NCBI RefSeq assembly: GCF_021172165.1
Contig: NZ_CP089096.1
Coordinates: 1,364,001-1,428,000 of the forward strand
From: Flavobacterium channae
GTDB taxonomy: Bacteria > Bacteroidota > Bacteroidia > Flavobacteriales > Flavobacteriaceae
Length of the DNA: 64,000 nucleotides
Reading direction: 5' to 3'
Of the stretch, positions 51,778 to 59,705 are shown piece after piece (position 1 is the first letter of the stretch; each line of letters opens with the position of its first letter). Position numbers and translations under genes: made by a program. A model generated the notes under the pieces. The model was not told the origin of the DNA and searched no databases. It saw only the letters and a list, made by a program, of their open reading frames with translations.

Positions 51778-53301
51778 ATGCAAAATTTAGAAACCGATAT
51801 ACTCATAGTAGGAACAGGATTAGCGGGATTATCACTAGCAAAATATCTCAGCGAGCAAAATCCGAACTTACAAATTATTTTACTTAGCAAAACCTCTATT
51901 GACGAGTGCAATACCTATTATGCTCAAGGCGGAATTGCCGTAGTACACGATTTTATCAAAGATAGTTATCAACAACACATTCAAGACACTTTACTTGCTG
52001 GAAAAGGCATTTGCGATAAAAAAGTAGTCGAACACGTCATTACAGAAGCACCTACCCGATTGCAAGAATTGATTCAATGGGGCGTGGAATTGGACAAGAA
52101 TAATTCAGGTGAACTGGATTTAGGGTTAGAAGGCGGTCATTCTCAAAATCGTATTGTACATTACAAAGACAAAACAGGATTAGAAATTGAAACCAAGTTG
52201 ATTCAAGTTGTTCAAAATTTACGGAATGTCACCATCAAAACTTCCTTTTTTGCAACTGATGTTTTGCAAGACAATCAAAAATGTATCGGAATCATCGGAT
52301 TTGATGAAAAAAGCGAAGTGACTTCAATCGTAGCAAAAGCAACTGTTTTAGCAACTGGTGGTTCGGGACAAGTGTTTGGCGTGACTTCAAATCCTTTTGT
52401 TTCTACAGGTGATGGTGTTGCAATGGCCTATCGAGCGGGAGCAAAATTGGAAAAAATGAAATATATTCAATTTCATCCCACAGCACTTTACGAACCTAAT
52501 AAAAGTCAGGCTTTCTTAATTACTGAAGCCATTCGAGGATTTGGAGCTCATATTTTGAATCAAAAAATGGAGCGTTTTGTTTTTCAATATCATCCTGATG
52601 GCGAATTAGCGACACGAGATATTGTTTCGAAAGCCATTTCGGATCAAATAAAAAAAGAACATTCGCAACACGTTTGGCTGGATGTTACACATTTGCCGAT
52701 AGACACATTTAAAACAAAATTTCCAAAGGTTTTCAACTATTGTTTTGAAAATGGCATTGATGTTTCAAAAGATTTAATTCCGATAACTCCGGCAGCGCAT
52801 TATCAATGTGGCGGAATTGTCGTGGATGAAACGGGAGCAACTTCTATCAAACAATTGTTCGCTATAGGAGAATGTTCGCACACCGGACTTCATGGTGCCA
52901 ATCGATTGGCTTCAAATTCATTATTAGAAGCGATTGTTTATGCGCATGATTTAGCGAATCATCTCATTTCATCAATAGATGCGATTAAATTGAATAAGTC
53001 TGAAATTACGTCCATTCGCTATAAAAACATTCATCACGACCAAATTTTGCAATTCAAAAACCAACTGCAACATTTCATGAAATACGATGCTTTGTACACT
53101 TCGGGAAAAAATACTGAAAAAGTATATGAAATGGTTACCGAAATGAGCAAACGCTTCAAAATGAAGTTCAAAAATTATGATTCGCATCCGTTTTTATGTG
53201 AAACTTATAATTTAATTCAAACCGCAGAAATCATTTTAAAAGATTGTTTACCCAAAAGATACCGCGTAAAATCGGTTAAAAAAGAAAAAACTATTTCGTA
53301 A
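51778..53301 (+). CDS. nadB: L-aspartate oxidase
   Basis: A 507-residue FAD enzyme with dinucleotide motif DILIVGTGLAGLSLAKYLSE, the YYAQGGIAVV region, GLEGGHSQNRIVHYKD active-site region, and HYQCGGIVVDETGATS / GLHGANRLASNSLLEA signatures. It oxidises aspartate to iminoaspartate for NadA, using oxygen or fumarate. Its stop shares one base with the norC start (TAATG). Confidence 0.95.
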   Translation: MQNLETDILIVGTGLAGLSLAKYLSEQNPNLQIILLSKTSIDECNTYYAQGGIAVVHDFIKDSYQQHIQDTLLAGKGICDKKVVEHVITEAPTRLQELIQWGVELDKNNSGELDLGLEGGHSQNRIVHYKDKTGLEIETKLIQVVQNLRNVTIKTSFFATDVLQDNQKCIGIIGFDEKSEVTSIVAKATVLATGGSGQVFGVTSNPFVSTGDGVAMAYRAGAKLEKMKYIQFHPTALYEPNKSQAFLITEAIRGFGAHILNQKMERFVFQYHPDGELATRDIVSKAISDQIKKEHSQHVWLDVTHLPIDTFKTKFPKVFNYCFENGIDVSKDLIPITPAAHYQCGGIVVDETGATSIKQLFAIGECSHTGLHGANRLASNSLLEAIVYAHDLANHLISSIDAIKLNKSEITSIRYKNIHHDQILQFKNQLQHFMKYDALYTSGKNTEKVYEMVTEMSKRFKMKFKNYDSHPFLCETYNLIQTAEIILKDCLPKRYRVKSVKKEKTIS

Positions 53302-53732
53302 TGCTGAATCTATTTGCTCATCCAAAACGCATTTTTTTGGTGCTTTTCGTTTGCTTTCTAGCGTTTAGCATTTGGATTTATGCCATTCCGCTTTTTAGCC
53401 CAACTCCCTATTCTGAAAAAGAACTTCATTTAGTAGCTGAAGGTCGATTGGTTTGGCAGAAAAACAACTGTCATACGTGTCATCAATTGTATGGTTTAGG
53501 CGGTTATTTGGGTCCGGATTTAACGAATGTGTATTCGAGAACTGCCAACAATGAAGCGTATATCAAAGGCATAATAAAATCGGGAGTAAAACAAATGCCT
53601 GCTTTTAAAATTTCGGATGACGAAATGAATGGCCTTTTACACTTCTTAAAAAATGTAGATGCCACCGGAACATCAAATCCGCAAGATTACCAACCTGAAA
53701 TAATAGGAACTTTTAGTTTAGAAAAGAAATGA
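53301..53732 (+). CDS. norC: Nitric oxide reductase cytochrome c subunit
   Basis: A 143-residue membrane-anchored cytochrome c with one N-terminal membrane segment (12-30), heme motif CHTCH at 57-61 followed by QLYGLGGYLGPDLTNVY, and the distal Met ligand in VKQMPAF (Met99). This is the NorC pattern. It passes electrons to NorB at the inner membrane. It overlaps norB by 4 bp. Confidence 0.95.
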   Translation: MLNLFAHPKRIFLVLFVCFLAFSIWIYAIPLFSPTPYSEKELHLVAEGRLVWQKNNCHTCHQLYGLGGYLGPDLTNVYSRTANNEAYIKGIIKSGVKQMPAFKISDDEMNGLLHFLKNVDATGTSNPQDYQPEIIGTFSLEKK

Positions 53733-55054
53733 AGAATTTTGGAATTTGGCTCATCAGAATAGCACTTGTATTGTTTGTTTTAGGCTTGTTTTTTGGACAT
53801 TTAGCTTCCGAAAGTTATCGCATTACCCAACCAAAATCGGGTGTTATGGGATTTTTATCGCTTCGTCCGCTTCATGTGAGTAGCGCTTATTTAGGCATCA
53901 TAACTGCTGGATTAGGTTTTCTGACATTGATTATTGCAAAAATGAAAACTACTCGATTTGGAAGCTTTTTACAATATCTTCATTTTGCACTTTGGGTGAT
54001 TGCTTTGCTGGGAATTTTCTACAGCTATTTTACAGGTGATTTTGGAGGAAGAGAATACTGGGAATTCAATCCCGTTTGGGCTTTACCGATATTTATTTCT
54101 TTTATTGTTTTCTTAGTTTTCTATCTGCATCAAATTGGATTTTCGATAAAATGGCCCGTTTATTATTGGATGTGGCTTACTGGAATTATCTTCTTTATTT
54201 TCACTTTCATCGAAAATTATTTGTGGATTTTCCCTTATTTCAGACAACATTTTATTGCCGATATGACAATTCAGTGGAAAGTAAATGGTTCGCTCGTGGG
54301 CGCTATCAATCAAATCATTTATGGCGTTGCTTTTTATTTGATGGAAAAAATTAGTGGCGATGAAAAATCGTCCTATCAAAAACTATCATTTGCCATGTAT
54401 TTTCTGGGAATGTTTAATTTGATGTTCAATTGGGGACATCATATTTACTTGCTTCCAACCGAAAAATACATTCATTACATCGCTTACGCAGTGAGCATGA
54501 CCGAATGGATTATTTTGATTCGTATTTTTTACAAATGGAGTCAACAAATCAAAGAAAACAAACAGTTTTACTACTTTTTCCCTTACCGCTTTTTAATGGC
54601 TTCTGATTATTGGGTAACGATAAACTTAACCCTCGCGTTATTTATGTCAATTCCAGCCATCAACTTATATACACATGGAACGCATATTACGGTGGCGCAT
54701 GCTATGGGAACTACCATTGGGATTAACACGATGATTATTTTAGCAGGTGTTTTCTACTTTATTAAACCGACTTTTAATTCGGCAAAATGGCGATTGTATG
54801 GCAGTATTGCGTTTTGGATAGTACAAGTTACCTTATTACTTTTTCTAATTTCCTTAATTGGAATGGGTGTTCAACGCGCGATTTGGCAAGCCGGATTGAC
54901 TTCTGAAAGCTTCAGCAAAATGAGTAGTTCCAGTGGAAATTGGGTTTTACTTTTCATCATTTTGGGAACAATTTTAATGTTCAGTATGGCGAGTTTTTTC
55001 ATATATCTGTTTATTCAATCTTGGAAGAAAAACAAATTGAACATTGAAGAATAA
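53729..55054 (+). CDS. norB: Nitric oxide reductase catalytic subunit
   Basis: A 441-residue heme-copper-superfamily protein with 12 membrane segments. Ligand regions are visible: FNWGHHIYLLP, with the His pair of the binuclear centre, and THGTHITVAHAMGTTIGINTM with the last heme ligands; FIENYLWIFP carries a conserved acidic residue. It reduces 2 NO to N2O at the inner membrane as a cNOR with NorC. Confidence 0.95.
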   Translation: MKNFGIWLIRIALVLFVLGLFFGHLASESYRITQPKSGVMGFLSLRPLHVSSAYLGIITAGLGFLTLIIAKMKTTRFGSFLQYLHFALWVIALLGIFYSYFTGDFGGREYWEFNPVWALPIFISFIVFLVFYLHQIGFSIKWPVYYWMWLTGIIFFIFTFIENYLWIFPYFRQHFIADMTIQWKVNGSLVGAINQIIYGVAFYLMEKISGDEKSSYQKLSFAMYFLGMFNLMFNWGHHIYLLPTEKYIHYIAYAVSMTEWIILIRIFYKWSQQIKENKQFYYFFPYRFLMASDYWVTINLTLALFMSIPAINLYTHGTHITVAHAMGTTIGINTMIILAGVFYFIKPTFNSAKWRLYGSIAFWIVQVTLLLFLISLIGMGVQRAIWQAGLTSESFSKMSSSSGNWVLLFIILGTILMFSMASFFIYLFIQSWKKNKLNIEE

Positions 55055-55073
55055 GTTTATCCTAAAAATACGA

Positions 55074-55085
55074 TGATAAAAATCA
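55074..55085. promoter_or_regulatory. Weak Crp/Fnr-type dyad before the second Rrf2 gene
   Basis: TGATAAAAATCA (TGA-N6-TCA) is centred about 43.5 bp upstream of the start predicted from the -7 box at 55109. The flanking bases (CGA and GGT) match the strong copies poorly. Confidence 0.35.
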
Positions 55086-55108
55086 GGTGAAATATCATAA
55101 TTCCATTG

Positions 55109-55116
55109 TATATTTG
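55109..55116 (+). promoter_or_regulatory. -7 box of the second Rrf2 gene
   Basis: TATATTTG, 31 bp before the ATG at 55148, without a TTG at the normal -33 distance. It argues against the longer frame starting at 55106. Confidence 0.55.
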
Positions 55117-55147
55117 GCCTTTAATTCTTTCAAATTTATCATTACTT

Positions 55148-55585
55148 ATGTTTTCAAAATCATGCAATTATGCTATAAAAGCCACTATATTTATTGCTAA
55201 ACATTCCTTAGAAGAAAAAAAGGTAGGTTTTGTTGACATCTCCAAAGAAATCGATTCGCCACAAGCGTTTACAGCAAAAATTTTACAAATACTAGTAAAA
55301 GCGGGTATTATCGAATCGGTAAAAGGTGTAAATGGTGGATTTTATATTCCGAAAAAGAGAATTAAAAAAACTTTCTTAGTTGAAATTGTTGATGCTATTG
55401 ATGGTGATGCAGTATTTCATGGTTGCGGATTAGGATTATCGCAATGTTCTGAAACACATCCTTGTCCAGTGCATGATAAATTTAAAAGTATTCGAGATGA
55501 ATTAGCTCATATGCTAGAAACCACGAATTTAGAAGAATTAGCTTTGGGAATTAAATCAGGAGAAACTTTCTTGAAATCGCTATAA
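55148..55585 (+). CDS. Second Rrf2-family regulator
   Basis: A 145-residue paralogue of the regulator at 50365 (MFSKSCNYAIKATIFIAK), with Cys93, Cys100 and Cys106 in the same positions (HGCGLGLSQC and PCPVHDKF). The winged helix is intact. The two paralogues flank the nadAB-norCB genes, and both probably read an iron-sulfur or NO signal. Which targets differ is unknown. Confidence 0.9.
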   Translation: MFSKSCNYAIKATIFIAKHSLEEKKVGFVDISKEIDSPQAFTAKILQILVKAGIIESVKGVNGGFYIPKKRIKKTFLVEIVDAIDGDAVFHGCGLGLSQCSETHPCPVHDKFKSIRDELAHMLETTNLEELALGIKSGETFLKSL

Positions 55586-55612
55586 AACCAATTCTTCTAA
55601 TTTGTAGTATTT

Positions 55613-57598
55613 TTAAAACTGAAACATCAAATTAACAAAGACATTTCGTCCCATTCTTGGAAGATTTTTCCAATCGGTGTAAGTAGTATAATTAGCATCG
55701 AACATGTTTTCAACACCAGTATTTAGGATCATTTTTGATTTTTCAAAAGTAAATTTATAACCAAAATTAGCATTTACAATCACATAATCTGGTGTTTTGT
55801 CTTCACCATAAAAAGCGTTATATTGAGTTTGTGTAGCATTTCCTTTTAGTTGTAATTCTGAACTAAATTTTCCAGGTCTAAAGCCTAAAGAAGTCATGTA
55901 ATTAAACGGACTCATAAAAGGCAATCCATTACTCTCATTATCTTTTCCTAAGTTGTAGACAAATTGTCCTTTCCAAATCCAGAAATCTGATAATTGATAA
56001 CTTACGGTAAAATCAGATGATAAAATAGTCGCATAATCTAAAGCTGTATAGACTTTAATACCATTAGCACCAATAGTCATAGGTGCTACCGAAGCATCAG
56101 GAATTCCGATGATATAATCGTAAATATGAAAATACGATGCAGATATTTTGGTTTGCCATTTCGCATTTTTAAAACCAATATTGGCATTTCCTTCTAAGGA
56201 TTTTTCGCTTTTTAAGTTTGGGTTACCAATGTAATCAAATCCGTCAAAGCTGTTGAATAAATAAAAACCATACCCTTCTGAAATTGACGGAGCGCGTTCG
56301 CCATAACCCATTCCGAATCCATACAAAATCCCGTCTTTGTTGTAGAAATAATTGGTGGAAAAACTTTTTAGGAATCTAGATTTTGAAGCTTGCATTTCAG
56401 GATAGAAAATCTGTAAACTTTGTAAGCCGAAATCACTTGCAACATTGTTATTATGAAAACCTAAATTCGTAGTGAATTTCAAATTAGAATGACAGTTGAT
56501 TTCGAAATTATCTTCCAAATAAATTCCAGCATACAACGTGCGAACATCAGGCCAAGTGTACATAAACATTAAGTTTTCGTTTGGATCAGATGGATACATC
56601 GTCATTTCGGCAACGGAACGATTGTAAAACGAATTCAAATTGGCTAAAAATTGATGTTTTTTGTATTTTCCATTTACTTTGGAATAAAAACCATAAGTGT
56701 CGCTCCAACCTGGCATATCCATATGAATAGGAACAACAGGGCGTTTGGTATCGTCCATAGTGTGCGTAATCGTATTGAAATAGAGTTTGGTTTCCCAATT
56801 ATCGATTTGTTCCAAATTAGGCTTGCAATTGAATTTTACTGACGAAATAAAAGCTTCCGCTAAAGAAACATCCATTGGTAAAGCAGGATAACCGACATTG
56901 GTAGCTCTATCAAAAATTACTGAAGCTTCAATGTTTTTATTAGGCGCCAATCGATAGCCAGAAGTTGTAGAAAGATTTAATTTTCTAAACTGTGAAAACT
57001 GAACTTCCTTATCATTTCCTGCTTTGTAATTTTCGGCATCGCGAAACATTACATCGGTATCCACATAAAATAAACTATCAGCATAATTGATTGCCGAACC
57101 AATGATTTTTTGACGATTATTCGTTTCATAACCTGAGTTAACAAAGAATTCCCAACCCGAATTGGTAAATTGGCGTTGGCTTCTTTTTAAATCAATAGAA
57201 CCACCAATCGTACTTCCATGACAACTGCCTTGTTGCCCTGAAGAAATCTTAGCTTCAGACAAATTAGAAACTTCAACATAGGAAGTTACTGGGTCCATTT
57301 TATCGGTACAAGCACCAAAGATTCGCATTCCGTCGATTGTGACTACAGTGCGTTCGGTTGCCATTCCGTTGATGATGGGTTCCCAAGCATAAGCACCTCT
57401 TTTGATTAAATCTACTTTGGTTGATTTTTGCAGAAATTCGTCTAAAGTAGCAAGTGTTTTGGTTTGTTTTTCGTGCAAAGTTGCTTTTGTTCCTACTACC
57501 AAAACTTCTTTAAGTTCTTTGGTTTTGATAGAATCCGCTTCTTGACTAAAAGTAAAACAAAACGAAAGTGACAGAAAAAATACTATTAATTTTTTCAT
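55613..57598 (-). CDS. TonB-dependent copper receptor, OprC/NosA-like
   Basis: A 661-residue outer-membrane receptor with signal peptide (FCFTFSQE), plug domain and a 22-strand barrel ending in NVFVNLMFQF. Two features match the copper receptor OprC/NosA: a CxxxM motif, Cys97-Met101 in FGACTDKMDP, and a His/Met cluster HMDM at 292-295 in PIHMDMPGW. NosA-type receptors supply copper for nitrous oxide reductase. The nos genes lie about 5 kb away. Confidence 0.88.
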   Translation of the reverse strand: MKKLIVFFLSLSFCFTFSQEADSIKTKELKEVLVVGTKATLHEKQTKTLATLDEFLQKSTKVDLIKRGAYAWEPIINGMATERTVVTIDGMRIFGACTDKMDPVTSYVEVSNLSEAKISSGQQGSCHGSTIGGSIDLKRSQRQFTNSGWEFFVNSGYETNNRQKIIGSAINYADSLFYVDTDVMFRDAENYKAGNDKEVQFSQFRKLNLSTTSGYRLAPNKNIEASVIFDRATNVGYPALPMDVSLAEAFISSVKFNCKPNLEQIDNWETKLYFNTITHTMDDTKRPVVPIHMDMPGWSDTYGFYSKVNGKYKKHQFLANLNSFYNRSVAEMTMYPSDPNENLMFMYTWPDVRTLYAGIYLEDNFEINCHSNLKFTTNLGFHNNNVASDFGLQSLQIFYPEMQASKSRFLKSFSTNYFYNKDGILYGFGMGYGERAPSISEGYGFYLFNSFDGFDYIGNPNLKSEKSLEGNANIGFKNAKWQTKISASYFHIYDYIIGIPDASVAPMTIGANGIKVYTALDYATILSSDFTVSYQLSDFWIWKGQFVYNLGKDNESNGLPFMSPFNYMTSLGFRPGKFSSELQLKGNATQTQYNAFYGEDKTPDYVIVNANFGYKFTFEKSKMILNTGVENMFDANYTTYTDWKNLPRMGRNVFVNLMFQF

Positions 57599-57612
57599 GA
57601 TATAAAAGTTTT

Positions 57613-57648
57613 AAAAAAGGTCATTATAGTGTCATAACGACCCTTTTT
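57613..57648 (-). terminator. Terminator between the copper-lipoprotein and receptor genes
   Basis: On the minus strand GGTCGTTAT (57634-57642) pairs with ATAATGACC (57619-57627) with one G-U, 6-nt loop, then TTTTTT. It lies 12 bp after the lipoprotein stop and before the receptor gene on the same strand, so it would reduce or decouple receptor expression. Confidence 0.7.
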
Positions 57649-57659
57649 ATAAGTAAAAT

Positions 57660-58505
57660 TTAAAATTCGATTTCGAAGAAAATACTACTAGCAGTAACTG
57701 TTTCTGTGATTTCTTCTCCTTTTAAGATAGTTCCTTCTGCGTCAGCTAATTGTAAGTTGATTTTCCAATAACCTGTCATGGTTAACGATAATTTCCCATC
57801 ATATAATCCACCAGCAAGCGTTTGAGTTGCATGAACGTTATTCGGAGAGGTATGATTTCCCATACTTGGCATTCTAGGATCGATTTTTACGGTGTAACCA
57901 TCCACAACTGGGAACGTCATCATGTTTTGCATTTTCCAAACGCCAACTTTCATATCATTGATGGCTACTTTTGGATGATTAGGCCCAATGTAAGCCACTA
58001 AATACTTAACACCATCAGAACCCGTAAATGTATTTACTTTTCTTTTAGCAGAAGCTGGCACATCAATTACAGAAGTTGCAGTATAAGCAACATCATTAAT
58101 AGCATAATCGATTTTTAAATCCCAATATTCTGCATCATTCTGAGCCATTTGAAACATAACATATCCTTCGTATAAAGTACCATTTTCAGTTACTTTTTCT
58201 ACTCCTGAATTAGGACATGAATGCGTCATTGAAGTCATATGCATTAATGGTGTCCAACTCACTTCGGCATTTTTAATATAATTGTTGGTTCCGTTTTCTC
58301 TGATTCGTAGGCTAATTTCGTTATATCCTTGTTCTAAACTCCCCAAGTGAGAATACAATTCTATCGTATGAGTATCGTTAGTAATTTCTTTAAATTTAGT
58401 GATCCCGTCTAATTCATTTACAGTAGTTTCATCATCGTTTGAACAAGACACGAAAGTTAAGGCCATAGCAAATACTGCTACAATATATTTTATTGAAGTT
58501 TTCAT
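57660..58505 (-). CDS. Lipoprotein with YtkA/FixH-like, Met/His-rich domains
   Basis: A 281-residue protein from the ATG at 58505 (MKTSIKYIVAVFAMALTFVSC; lipid Cys21). Two beta-rich repeats follow: the first has SWTPLMHMTSMTHSC (Met/His/Cys at 88-97) and the second has KIDPRMPSMGNHTSPN. The Met/His pattern suggests copper(I) handling on the outer face. It lies upstream of the copper receptor. A longer frame reaching 58658 is rejected because it overlaps the promoterless upstream gene and lacks the signal peptide start. Confidence 0.85.
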   Translation of the reverse strand: MKTSIKYIVAVFAMALTFVSCSNDDETTVNELDGITKFKEITNDTHTIELYSHLGSLEQGYNEISLRIRENGTNNYIKNAEVSWTPLMHMTSMTHSCPNSGVEKVTENGTLYEGYVMFQMAQNDAEYWDLKIDYAINDVAYTATSVIDVPASAKRKVNTFTGSDGVKYLVAYIGPNHPKVAINDMKVGVWKMQNMMTFPVVDGYTVKIDPRMPSMGNHTSPNNVHATQTLAGGLYDGKLSLTMTGYWKINLQLADAEGTILKGEEITETVTASSIFFEIEF

Positions 58506-58621
58506 TTTATTTTTAATTAAAGTGATTGTAATTACATCTGAAATGAGATTTTTCAGTGAAATTATGATATAAGTTGAGTAAGTTAATTCAGAAAATGAAC
58601 TAACAAAAACCAAATATTTAA

Positions 58622-58996
58622 TTAAGAAATAAATGTGGGTGGATGAAAAAAGGCACAATCATTCAAGTGAAAGTAAAGGTTAGAATAATTGTTACCAATA
58701 GAAGTTTTATTTAAAAAATAAATTTGTCTAATTTCTATAGGTTGAATTACCTGAAAAAATACAATTTCAGTATGCTCGAAAGATATTTTTTTATCAGAAG
58801 AATTTTCAGAATTACTTTCGGAAGCTTTTGCCAATTGTTTTGCCAAGTGACACTTACCGTTGCATTTTAATTCGGGTTTGGATTTGTTTTCACAAAGGTT
58901 GGTTACAATGTAATCATAGTTCACCGCATACTCTAAAACCGGAAGTATTGGCTTAAGAAACATTAGTGCTGTTAATATGATTAGTAATTGTTTCAT
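58622..58996 (-). CDS. Small membrane-anchored Cys-containing protein of the copper operon
   Basis: A 124-residue protein with one N-terminal hydrophobic segment and the motif NLCENKSKPELKCNGKCHL (Cys35, Cys45, Cys49). Proteins of this outline occur beside copper TonB receptors in flavobacteria. The Cys set could bind a metal. The -7 box TAAATTTG at 59001-59008 is only 5 bp before the ATG, so either the message is leaderless or translation begins at Met12 (58963). Confidence 0.75.
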   Translation of the reverse strand: MKQLLIILTALMFLKPILPVLEYAVNYDYIVTNLCENKSKPELKCNGKCHLAKQLAKASESNSENSSDKKISFEHTEIVFFQVIQPIEIRQIYFLNKTSIGNNYSNLYFHLNDCAFFHPPTFIS

Positions 58997-59000
58997 GAGA

Positions 59001-59008
59001 CAAATTTA
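59001..59008 (-). promoter_or_regulatory. -7 box of the copper operon
   Basis: TAAATTTG on the minus strand, 20 bp downstream of the dyad at 59029-59048, the same arrangement as at 50305/50343. Confidence 0.55.
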
Positions 59009-59028
59009 CAGCAAATAAATTAGGGTTT

Positions 59029-59048
59029 AATATGATTTCAGTCATATT
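59029..59048. promoter_or_regulatory. Crp/Fnr-type dyad shared by the divergent copper operon and crp-family gene
   Basis: AATATGATTTCAGTCATATT, a perfect 7-bp inverted repeat with TATGA-N6-TCATA geometry. Both flanks have -7-like boxes at a similar offset: TAAATTTG at 59001-59008 for the minus strand, and TTAATTTG at 59068-59075 for the plus strand (one mismatch to the consensus). Confidence 0.7.
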
Positions 59049-59117
59049 TTTTTTACTTTTATTGAAATTAATTTGTGCTTTATCTAAAAGAATTAAAGCC
59101 TTCAACACAACTACTTT

Positions 59118-59705
59118 ATGCAAATTGATTTAGATTTATTATTTACTTGGGGTGCTATTGCCAAAGAGTACAAGAAAAATGAAATTATTTTTCATGAAGA
59201 GGAATCGGCGAATTTTTATTATCAAATTATTGACGGTTGCGTAAGAATGTACAATTCAAATGATGAAGGAAAAGAGTTTACCCAAGGCTATTTTAAAAAT
59301 GGTCAGAGTTTTGGAGAACCTCCTTTATTTATTGATGAAGTATATCCTTCTACAGCAGTAGTTTTCAAAGATTCCAAGATTATAAAAATTTCGAAGGAGA
59401 AGTTTTTAAAGATTTTAGAGGAATATCCTTTTATTCAGAAGCAATTCTTGAATTTAATGGCAACTCGAATTCACACCAAAGCCAAAACTACAAAAGACAT
59501 TGTAAATCAAAAACCAGAGTTTCGAATTTTAGCTTTTTTAAATGCCCACAAAAACCCCGATTGTCCTAAAAAAGAATTGGTAGAATTTACAAGACAAGAA
59601 ATTGCCAACTTTACAGGTTTACGCGTGGAAACTGTGATTCGAGAGCTTTCAAAAATGAGCAAGACGAATAAAGTGGAAATTATTAATCATAAATTATATT
59701 ACTGA
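59118..59705 (+). CDS. Crp/Fnr-family transcriptional regulator
   Basis: A 195-residue regulator: cNMP-like beta-roll (about 15-110), a helix, and a winged helix with TRQEIANFTGLRVETVIREL. Glu171 and Arg175 are spaced like the DNA-reading Glu and Arg of CRP and FNR, which recognise TGA. It has only Cys41 and Cys149, so it is not a 4Fe-4S FNR; a DNR-like NO sensor is possible. It shares an operator with the copper operon and overlaps the next gene by 1 bp. Confidence 0.92.
   Translation: MQIDLDLLFTWGAIAKEYKKNEIIFHEEESANFYYQIIDGCVRMYNSNDEGKEFTQGYFKNGQSFGEPPLFIDEVYPSTAVVFKDSKIIKISKEKFLKILEEYPFIQKQFLNLMATRIHTKAKTTKDIVNQKPEFRILAFLNAHKNPDCPKKELVEFTRQEIANFTGLRVETVIRELSKMSKTNKVEIINHKLYY

Noticed and set aside
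58506..58658. 51-codon N-terminal extension of the copper-associated lipoprotein
   Set aside because: It overlaps the end of the upstream gene and places the lipoprotein signal peptide in the middle of the protein; the ATG at 58505 gives a normal signal peptide.
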